NCBI GenBank assembly: GCA_001799225.1
Contig: MGTA01000143.1
Coordinates: 3,788 to 9,027, forward strand
Length of the DNA stretch: 5,240 nucleotides
Direction: 5' to 3'
Origin: Deltaproteobacteria bacterium RIFOXYD12_FULL_50_9
Lineage (GTDB): Bacteria > Desulfobacterota > Desulfobulbia > Desulfobulbales > CALZHT01
This document shows positions 1 to 4,798 of the stretch, piece after piece. Positions within the stretch are counted from its first letter, which is position 1; each line of letters begins with the position of its first letter. The notes beneath the pieces were generated by a model. The model saw only the letters and a list, made by a program, of their open reading frames with translations, was not told where the DNA came from and ran no database searches. The position numbers were made by a program, and so were the translations under genes.

Positions 1-1
1 A

Positions 2-190
2 GATGATAACCGGATTGCCAACAGCGAATTTCAAAAAGACTCGATCGGCCTAACCATAGCCTACTCAAGCACTGACCATGATTGGAAAGTCAGAGCCCAA
101 TGGAACCACACAATCAAACAGGACGGATGGGGCCGGAATTTCCCAGCAACCGACATCTATAGCATCGGGGTGAGTTATGGGTTCCGTTAA
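2..190 (+). CDS. C-terminal end of an outer-membrane beta-barrel protein (5' end outside window)
   Basis: An open frame enters from the left edge and stops at TAA (188-190), giving the last 62 residues of a protein. Polar and hydrophobic residues alternate in stretches such as DSIGLTIAYSS, WKVRAQWNHTI and DIYSIGVSYGFR, as in amphipathic beta strands joined by polar turns. The protein ends in an aromatic-rich strand with Phe second to last, close to the C-terminal signature recognised by the BAM machinery. The pattern resembles the C-terminal strands of 'transporter' barrels of the Phenol_MetA_deg type, but 62 residues are too few to fix the family. The stop lies inside the next gene (14-nt overlap), so the two are probably co-transcribed and translationally coupled. 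That the frame is coding is supported by the overlap and composition; the barrel assignment is inference. Confidence 0.62.
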   Translation, partial: DDNRIANSEFQKDSIGLTIAYSSTDHDWKVRAQWNHTIKQDGWGRNFPATDIYSIGVSYGFR

Positions 191-740
191 TCTGCGTCGG
201 CTGTTACTGTTGCTGATTATTATCTTGCTAGCCGGATGCGGTGGTGACCTGCTGGACGATCTTAACCCGTCTGACAAAGATCAAAGACCGGCAGTGCAAA
301 CCGGGACCGTCGGGCCGAATGTCGGTCAGAATGCCCCGGATTTCCTGATTTCCGATTCTCTCGGGAACAGTGTCACTCTCTCGACTGCCCTTGCAGAACC
401 CGGAAAGCGGGGTATTGTCCTGTACTTCACCATGTGGTGCCCGACCTGCGACAGTGAGATGAGCAACATGCTGAGTTCTCATATCCCCAACTTCCCGGAT
501 GTCCGTTTTTATGCAGTGGATTATGTCTCCGGAACCATTGCCGGCACCAGGAATTCTGAGCTGTCGAACGGTTACGCCGGATCCGGCTTCACGGTTCTGG
601 CGGACACGGCTCAGACCCTCCTGAATCTTTACAATGGGTCAATGGGGACCACCGTGGTCATTGATAAAACCGGGATTATCAGGAGTAACGAAAATTATAA
701 GGATGATAGGCTTACGACCGCCCTGACAAATTTACCATAG
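177..740 (+). CDS. Lipid-anchored thioredoxin-fold (redoxin/TlpA-like) protein
   Basis: This 187-residue protein starts with two Arg and a long Leu/Ile stretch ending in the lipobox LAGC. Cys21 would be lipidated after signal peptidase II cleavage, placing the protein on the periplasmic side of a membrane; Gly follows the Cys, so there is no Asp+2 inner-membrane retention signal. A low-complexity linker (about 22-48) leads into a redoxin domain (about 50-187). NAPDFLISDSLGNSVTLS is the usual N-terminal strand and turn, VLYFTMWCPTC carries the redox pair Cys88/Cys91, and GTTVVIDKTGII is the strand after the active site. The position normally holding the cis-proline of thioredoxin folds appears to be Gly157. 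The expected role is thiol-disulfide exchange or metal-linked redox chemistry outside the cytoplasm. The start at 177 overlaps the upstream stop and has only a weak GGTGAG ribosome site, which suggests translational coupling. NosL follows 39 nt downstream, so NosL cysteines are plausible substrates. A true peroxidase function is less likely given the CxxC. Confidence 0.85.
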   Translation: MGSVNLRRLLLLLIIILLAGCGGDLLDDLNPSDKDQRPAVQTGTVGPNVGQNAPDFLISDSLGNSVTLSTALAEPGKRGIVLYFTMWCPTCDSEMSNMLSSHIPNFPDVRFYAVDYVSGTIAGTRNSELSNGYAGSGFTVLADTAQTLLNLYNGSMGTTVVIDKTGIIRSNENYKDDRLTTALTNLP

Positions 741-741
741 C

Positions 742-756
742 GCGGCTTTCGGCCGC
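742..756 (+). other. Small GC-rich intercistronic hairpin
   Basis: GCGGC and GCCGC can pair as a 5-bp stem around the loop TTTCG in the short gap between the thioredoxin-like and NosL-like genes. No T-run follows, so it does not look like an intrinsic terminator. It could act as an mRNA-stability element or be incidental. Confidence 0.3.
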
Positions 757-779
757 AGCCCGGATTTAAGGAGCAGTTC

Positions 780-1247
780 ATGTTGAAATGGAACGTTGGC
801 AAAATCGCATTACTGACTATGGTTCTGCTCGGCATGGCCGCAATGAGTGTCCTGGCCCAGGATGATCTTGATACGCAGCGCTCCTGTACCAATTGCGGCA
901 TGGATCGGAAAGCCTACGGATACAGCAGGATGCTGATCCGGTACGAGGATGGGGCCATGGTCGGCACCTGCAGCCTGCATTGTGCCGTTATCGAACTCGA
1001 TGCCAACCCCGGACGCACAGTGAAAGCCCTGCTCGTCGCCGACCGGGACGCCCGGACGCTGATCAATGCTGCCCGGGCAATCTGGGTCATGGGTGGCACA
1101 AAGCGCGGTGTCATGACCCAGCAACCGAAGTGGGCCTTTCAGTCAGCGAGCGGCGCTGCAGCGTTCTTGAAAGCGAACGGCGGGAAGATAGTCACCTGGA
1201 CCGAAGCCCTGGCTGCTACCAGGGAGGAACTGGTTCAGAAGCGTTGA
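780..1247 (+). CDS. NosL-family secreted (copper-binding) protein
   Basis: This 155-residue protein has a cleavable signal peptide (residues 1 to about 27, charged start, hydrophobic core, SVLAQ end) rather than the lipobox of many NosL proteins. The mature part opens with CTNCGM (Cys36, Cys39, Met41), the CxxCGM signature of the NosL family, followed by a strand carrying YEDG and then CSLHC (Cys64, His67, Cys68). The C-terminal half, with AIWVMGGTKRGVM, a conserved-type aromatic/Ser segment, AAAFLKANGGKIVTW and TEAL, matches the typical NosL ending in which the chain is imported beside a GG turn. Family knowledge: NosL delivers Cu(I) to nitrous-oxide reductase in denitrifiers, but NosL-like proteins also occur without nosZ. 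No nosZ is seen here, so the partner is unknown. AAGGAG (768-773), 6 nt before the ATG, fixes the start. It lies in a probable operon with the thioredoxin-like lipoprotein, which could keep its cysteines reduced. The family call is confident; the metal and the target are inferred. Confidence 0.85.
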   Translation: MLKWNVGKIALLTMVLLGMAAMSVLAQDDLDTQRSCTNCGMDRKAYGYSRMLIRYEDGAMVGTCSLHCAVIELDANPGRTVKALLVADRDARTLINAARAIWVMGGTKRGVMTQQPKWAFQSASGAAAFLKANGGKIVTWTEALAATREELVQKR

Positions 1248-1429
1248 CCAGCCCTTTCTCGCTCAGAAAGCATAGTAACTTCCTGTTTTTGAAATTATTT
1301 TTGTCGGTTGTCGTTTGTTCGATCCAGCGCAAGCTCCGCGCTTGTTGTCCACCACCTGCAGTCTGCAATTACTCTCCTGTTTTCTATTGAATTTCCCGGC
1401 TGATAATGAGAAGAGATAGATAGTGCCTG

Positions 1430-1458
1430 TTGCTCCCGGCAGAGGGTTGTATTATTAT
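1430..1458 (+). promoter_or_regulatory. Candidate sigma-70-type promoter for the response regulator
   Basis: TTGCTC (1430-1435) and TATTAT (1453-1458) are spaced 17 bp apart, the optimal distance. The -10 box matches TATAAT at 5 of 6 positions but the -35 only at 3 of 6, so activation or weak basal activity would be expected. The start point would fall near 1465, leaving about 84 nt of leader before the ATG at 1549. The half-site 1435-1444 then lies in the promoter spacer and the dyad 1494-1510 lies downstream of the start point. This is based on inspection only. Confidence 0.3.
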
Positions 1459-1510
1459 GATTTTGAACCATTCAAGATGGAGCCTTTTTCAGTTCTCTGC
1501 CGGGCAGAGA
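1435..1510. repeat. Three-copy CCGGCAGAG repeat cluster with a perfect 17-bp dyad
   Basis: CCCGGCAGAG (1435-1444) is repeated exactly in inverted orientation as CTCTGCCGGG (1495-1504). The second copy is also the left arm of a perfect dyad, TCTCTGC-CGG-GCAGAGA (1494-1510, 7-bp arms, 3-bp centre). The third copy (1501-1511) is a direct repeat of the first with 9 of 11 positions identical, offset by 65 bp. As DNA, this suits a dimeric helix-turn-helix protein binding one full site and one half-site. As RNA, if transcribed from upstream of 1435, the middle copy could pair either with the far left copy or with the adjacent right copy, which would be two mutually exclusive stems. The repeats are seen directly; the regulatory role is inference. 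Confidence 0.6.
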
Positions 1511-1548
1511 GTGAGGGGCTGACCATCATTATTGGACAATAGCAGGCC

Positions 1549-2919
1549 ATGGCCCAAAAGATTCTTATCGTTGATGACGAAAAAAGCATTCAGGAATCCC
1601 TTGCCGGTATTTTAGGAGACGAAGGTTTTGAACCGACCTGCTCCGACTCGGCCGAAGAGGGCCTGGCCCGCATTGAGGAAGAGAAGATCGACCTGGTGCT
1701 GATGGATATCTGGATGCCCGGCATGGATGGCATTGACGCCTTGAAGCGCATCAAGGAGACCCACCCGCATCTGCCGGTAATCATGATCTCCGGCCACGGC
1801 ACTATCGAAACCGCGGTCCAGGCCACCCGGAACGGCGCCTTTGATTTTATTGAGAAGCCGCTCTCCTACGACAAAATTATCCTGGCGGTCAATAATGCCC
1901 TCTATCTCTCCAGCCTTGAGAAGGAGAATCTGATCCTCCGCCAGAGGAGTGCTCCCAAGGCTGTTTTAATCGGCAATTCAGCGATTATCGAGCGCTTGCG
2001 AGTCCAGATCGAGCGGGTGGCGCCCACCGATGCCTGGGTCCTGATTCGAGGAGAGCATGGTACCGGCAAGGAGGTGGTGGCCCAGACTATCCACCGGCTG
2101 TCCAGCACCAGTAGTAAACCGATGATCGAGATCAACTGTGCGGCAATTCCCGAGGAGTTGATCGAAAGCGAGTTGTTCGGCCACGAAAAGGGGTCGTTCA
2201 CCGGCGCGGTTACCGCCAAACGGGGCAAGTTTGATCTGGCTGACGGTGGTATGCTGTTTCTCGATGAGATCGGCGACATGAGTTTGAAGACCCAGGCCAA
2301 GATCCTGCGCATCCTGCAGGAACAAAAATTCGAGCGGGTGGGCGGCGCTAAAACCATTTCGGTAAATGTCCGGGTATTGGCCGCCACCAACAAGAATCTG
2401 GAGGGGGAGATCGAGCGTGGCACCTTCCGGGCCGATCTCTTCTGGCGGTTGAACGTGGTGCCTATCGTAGTGCCGCCCCTGCGGGAGCGCTTGCAGGATA
2501 TCCCGCAGTTGGTGGAGAGTTTCATGGAAGAGTTCTCTCGGAAGGGGATGGGCGAGAAGAGGTTTGCGCCTGAGGCCATCCAGGCAATGCAACACCACTC
2601 CTGGCCGGGTAATGTCAGGGAGCTGCGGAATTTTATCGAGCGCCTGGCCATTATGACGCCTGAGCCGTTCATCACCGGCGAGTTGATCGCCACCCTGCTG
2701 CAAGTCGTACCCGGAAGTTCGTCACCTGCTAATCCAGCCGATTCAGGTTCACGCTATCTGAGATACAATTTTAAGGATGCCCGGCGCGAGTTCGAGCGCG
2801 ACTATCTGCAGGCCAGGCTTAACGAAAACAACGGCAATATCTCGGCAACCGCTGAACGGATCGGCCTGGAGCGCAGCCATCTTTACAAGAAGATGAAGAC
2901 GCTTGAGATTGTCGATTGA
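1549..2919 (+). CDS. NtrX-like sigma-54-dependent response regulator (REC-AAA+-Fis HTH)
   Basis: This 456-residue transcription activator has the usual length and order for the NtrC/NtrX family. The receiver domain (about 3-118) has the acidic pocket Asp9/Asp10, phospho-acceptor Asp53 in LMDIWMPG, Ser81 and Lys103. The sigma-54 AAA+ domain (about 139-375) has Walker A GEHGTGKE (168-175), the sigma-54 contact loop in the variant form GSFTGA (215-220) instead of GAFTGA, Walker B LFLDE (Asp239/Glu240), an arginine-finger region FRADLFWRLN with Arg294 and Arg300, and sensor II WPGNVREL (352-359). A Ser/Pro linker leads to the Fis-type HTH (about 407-450), where FKDARREFERDYL and IGLERSHLYKKMKTL are characteristic of the NtrX branch. 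Phosphorylated oligomers should remodel sigma-54 RNA polymerase at -24/-12 promoters. No histidine kinase is adjacent, so it is an orphan within this window. The ATG at 1549 follows an in-frame TAG at 1540-1542 and gives the canonical KILIVDDE start. The ClpX-like gene follows 26 nt downstream, probably in the same transcript. Confidence 0.95.
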   Translation: MAQKILIVDDEKSIQESLAGILGDEGFEPTCSDSAEEGLARIEEEKIDLVLMDIWMPGMDGIDALKRIKETHPHLPVIMISGHGTIETAVQATRNGAFDFIEKPLSYDKIILAVNNALYLSSLEKENLILRQRSAPKAVLIGNSAIIERLRVQIERVAPTDAWVLIRGEHGTGKEVVAQTIHRLSSTSSKPMIEINCAAIPEELIESELFGHEKGSFTGAVTAKRGKFDLADGGMLFLDEIGDMSLKTQAKILRILQEQKFERVGGAKTISVNVRVLAATNKNLEGEIERGTFRADLFWRLNVVPIVVPPLRERLQDIPQLVESFMEEFSRKGMGEKRFAPEAIQAMQHHSWPGNVRELRNFIERLAIMTPEPFITGELIATLLQVVPGSSSPANPADSGSRYLRYNFKDARREFERDYLQARLNENNGNISATAERIGLERSHLYKKMKTLEIVD

Positions 2920-2925
2920 GCTCCT

Positions 2926-2939
2926 GTTAAGGAATTAAC
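2926..2939 (+). promoter_or_regulatory. Ribosome site of the ClpX-like gene inside a small inverted repeat
   Basis: The Shine-Dalgarno-like AAGGA (2929-2933) lies 12 nt before the ATG at 2946, longer than usual. It sits inside GTTAA-GGAA-TTAAC, a 5-bp inverted repeat with a four-base loop, so part of the site would be in the stem and part in the loop if the hairpin formed. The stem is AT-rich and weak. It supports the ATG at 2946 as the start. Confidence 0.4.
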
Positions 2940-2945
2940 AAGCCT

Positions 2946-4694
2946 ATGACGACAAAATTCGCTAATCTGCCGAGCCAGAAGGAGCTCGAAAAGGAGATCA
3001 GTGCTTATCTCTCCAGAAAGTACGGCGGTAACGTCCAGATAATTTCGACCCATGTTGTCCCGCAACCTGAAACGAAGGACGAGAATCCGCCACAACTGCC
3101 GCCGGGCGCCAAGGGTTTTGATTTTGCTATAACTCCGGAGGAGCTGGTAGCATATCTTGATGAGTACGTGGTCAGGCAGGATGAGGCTAAAGCCATTCTC
3201 GCCACCAAGATCTGCACCCATTTTAACCGGATACGCCGTGCCCTTGATCAACCGGAACTCTCTTCCCGCAATCTTGGCCAGATCAAGAGCAATGTCCTGA
3301 TCATCGGACCAACCGGGGTCGGTAAGACCTTTCTCATCAAACTGATTGCTCAGCGTCTGGGGGTGCCGTTTGTCAAGGGTGACGCCACCAAGTTCAGCGA
3401 GACCGGTTATGTGGGCGCTGATGTCGAGGATCTGGTCCGCGATCTGGTCCGGCAGGCGGACAATGATCTTGAAAGAGCCCAATACGGCATCATATATGTA
3501 GATGAGATCGACAAGATCGCCTCGTCGCAGGGCCGTTTCGGACTTGATGTCTCGCGGACAGGGGTGCAACGGGCCTTTTTAAAGCCCATGGAAGAGACCG
3601 AAGTTGATCTCAGGGTGCCTCATGACCCCATCTCGCAAATGGAGGCCATTGAGCACTATCGGGCCACCGGCAAGCGGGGCGGCAGGGTGGTCAATACCAA
3701 AAATATCCTGTTTATCATGAGTGGCGCCTTTGCCGAGCTTGAGGAGATTATTCGCAAACGGGTCCAGAAACAGGGTATGGGCTTTGAGGGTATGGTGACC
3801 TCGAAGAGTGCCGGCCGCCATTTTTTGAAACAGGTGCGGGCCGAGGATCTGATCCAGTATGGATTTGAGAGTGAGTTTGTCGGCCGTCTGCCGGTAATTG
3901 CGGTGTTAAACGATTTGAGCCGTGAAGATCTGTTTTCCATCCTTGTCCATCCCAACAGTTCGGTGGTAATCGGCAAGAAGCTAGATTTTCGGGCTTACGG
4001 CATCAGGATCCTTTTCGAGGATGAGGCATTGGCCGAGATCGCCCGGTTAGCCGAGCAGGAACAGACCGGGGCGCGCGGACTCGTCAGCGTCATGGAGAAG
4101 ATCCTGCTGCCTTTCGAGAAGAAGCTGCCCTCGACCGATATTGAATTTCTGACCGTGAATCGGGAGGTAGTGGCCGACCCGGAAGCCGAACTGGTCAAAC
4201 TCCTGACCCTTGAAGAGTCCCGGGAGTTTCATCGGCTGAGGTACGATGTTTTAGCCGGGATCGAGCGGCAGCGGCTTGTCGAGTTTATCCTGCGGGCCAG
4301 AGGTGATTGGCTTGCCGGACAAGATATTCTACCGACCCCTGCCAGGCTCGATCTTATCGCCCGCCACTCTCAGGAAAAGGAGATGGACCCCAAGGATACC
4401 TGTGAACTCTTTATTGCATTTATCCGGGAGATATGGGAGTGTGCTGGGAATTTATCGAAGAAGTCCGGGATGCAGGTAACCTTCAGTGATGAAGCAATTG
4501 ATCTGATTCTATCCCGTGAGCCCAGAAACATTGAAGCGATCCATAACCTGTGCCAGGGACTTGCCTATGCCCTTGAGTATGGCTTGCAACTCCTGAATCA
4601 GAAAAAGGGGGTCAGCAGCTTGATTATCCCGGCAGCTTGTATCGACGCCCCGGAACAGTATATCGACCGGTTGGTCAGTGACAGTTTTAAGTAG
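2946..4694 (+). CDS. Divergent ClpX-type AAA+ unfoldase with C-terminal extension
   Basis: This 582-residue protein is much longer than typical ClpX (about 420). Residues 1-58 contain no cysteines, so the C4 zinc-binding domain of ClpX is absent; a charged helix and a Pro-rich linker take its place. The AAA+ core (about 62-400) is clearly ClpX/HslU-type: ITPEELVAYLDEYVVRQDEAK, Walker A GPTGVGKT (121-128), pore loop GYVG (154-157), Walker B IIYVDEIDK (Asp186/Glu187), sensor 1 near LFIMSGAF, arginine finger Arg314 in EFVGRLP, and sensor 2 TGARGL (Arg377). MGF (278-280) sits where ClpX has its ClpP-binding IGF tripeptide, so docking to a ClpP-like peptidase remains possible. The RKH-loop region (about 217-250) is lengthened and lacks an obvious RKH. 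Residues about 410-582 are an extension not found in ordinary ClpX; residues 511-550 resemble a second lid-like helical segment. The likely activity is ATP-driven unfolding of an unknown substrate. No clpP is present. It follows the response regulator and ends at a strong terminator. Confidence 0.88.
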   Translation: MTTKFANLPSQKELEKEISAYLSRKYGGNVQIISTHVVPQPETKDENPPQLPPGAKGFDFAITPEELVAYLDEYVVRQDEAKAILATKICTHFNRIRRALDQPELSSRNLGQIKSNVLIIGPTGVGKTFLIKLIAQRLGVPFVKGDATKFSETGYVGADVEDLVRDLVRQADNDLERAQYGIIYVDEIDKIASSQGRFGLDVSRTGVQRAFLKPMEETEVDLRVPHDPISQMEAIEHYRATGKRGGRVVNTKNILFIMSGAFAELEEIIRKRVQKQGMGFEGMVTSKSAGRHFLKQVRAEDLIQYGFESEFVGRLPVIAVLNDLSREDLFSILVHPNSSVVIGKKLDFRAYGIRILFEDEALAEIARLAEQEQTGARGLVSVMEKILLPFEKKLPSTDIEFLTVNREVVADPEAELVKLLTLEESREFHRLRYDVLAGIERQRLVEFILRARGDWLAGQDILPTPARLDLIARHSQEKEMDPKDTCELFIAFIREIWECAGNLSKKSGMQVTFSDEAIDLILSREPRNIEAIHNLCQGLAYALEYGLQLLNQKKGVSSLIIPAACIDAPEQYIDRLVSDSFK

Positions 4695-4695
4695 A

Positions 4696-4751
4696 GGCGG
4701 CCCTATGTCCCCCTCAAGGGGGGATTAAACAGAATGGCCGCCCTGTTTTTT
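4696..4751 (+). terminator. Intrinsic terminator after the ClpX-like gene
   Basis: Two nucleotides after the stop codon, GGCGGCC (4696-4702) pairs perfectly with GGCCGCC (4736-4742). Nested inside is a second stem, CCCCC/GGGGG around TCAA (4709-4722). Three bases after the outer stem comes a run of six T (4746-4751). The GC-rich stem plus T-run is a convincing rho-independent terminator and sets the boundary between the regulator/unfoldase transcript and hemB. Confidence 0.8.
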
Positions 4752-4766
4752 GGTAGGTAGGTCGCC
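4751..4766 (+). promoter_or_regulatory. Possible -24/-12 (sigma-54-type) promoter before hemB
   Basis: TGGTAG-N5-TCGC has the invariant GG (4752-4753) and GC (4764-4765) separated by exactly 10 bp and matches TGGCAC-N5-TTGC at 7 of 10 fixed positions. A T-run lies directly upstream, as is common at such promoters. The start would be near 4777, just ahead of the hemB ribosome site (4785-4790). Chance GG-N10-GC matches are frequent and the T-run is also explained by the terminator, so this is tentative. Confidence 0.22.
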
Positions 4767-4798
4767 CAATAAATATCGATCCTTAAGGAGATAACACC

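Larger units (their letters stand above)
1248..1548. other. 301-nt intergenic control region, no credible gene
   Basis: No frame here combines a start, a ribosome site and coding-like composition. From left to right it holds: a weak 6-bp stem CTTTCT/AGAAAG (1254-1270) followed at a distance by T-rich sequence, possibly helping to end the NosL transcript; an AT-rich patch with a tandem TTGTCG pair (1301-1306, 1308-1313); a short inverted pair CAAGC/GCTTG near 1330-1345; a GATAAT box at 1402-1407; and then the CCGGCAGAG repeat cluster with a candidate promoter (1430-1510), described separately. The ribosome site of the downstream regulator is poor: the only close purine run, AGCAGG, ends 2 nt from its ATG. 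Confidence 0.6.

Noticed and set aside
1254..1270. CTTTCT/AGAAAG hairpin after the NosL-like gene as an intrinsic terminator.
   Set aside because: The stem is only 6 bp with two GC pairs and the T-rich stretch begins about 10 nt later, so it falls short of a convincing terminator.
893..1390. A 165-codon open frame on the + strand overlapping the NosL-like gene and running past its stop.
   Set aside because: It is out of frame with a clearly recognised NosL-family gene, has no ribosome site, and its translation is Arg/Pro/His-rich with no protein-family character. It is a shadow that happens to continue into the non-coding gap.
1457..1522. A 21-codon open frame in the leader of the response regulator, overlapping the repeat cluster, considered as a leader peptide for attenuation.
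   Set aside because: The purine run before it is 10-11 nt away, there is no run of regulatory codons, and no terminator hairpin with a T-run follows. If the -10 box at 1453-1458 is real, the frame would not be transcribed.
1533..1547. TGG-N10-GC match just before the response regulator start, considered as a -24/-12 promoter.
   Set aside because: Transcription would begin inside the coding sequence and the rest of the consensus is poor.
1902..2703. Two long minus-strand open frames (263 and 241 codons) opposite the response regulator.
   Set aside because: Both lie antisense to conserved AAA+ motifs and give low-quality translations, as expected from a GC-biased gene read on the opposite strand.
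2883..3569. A 228-codon minus-strand open frame opposite the start of the ClpX-like gene.
   Set aside because: It is antisense to the Walker A, GYVG and Walker B motifs, and no recognisable family or ribosome site was seen. It is a shadow.
4752..4762. GGTA repeated in tandem (GGTAGGTAGGT) before hemB.
   Set aside because: It is fewer than three full units of a four-base repeat and too short to be meaningful on its own.
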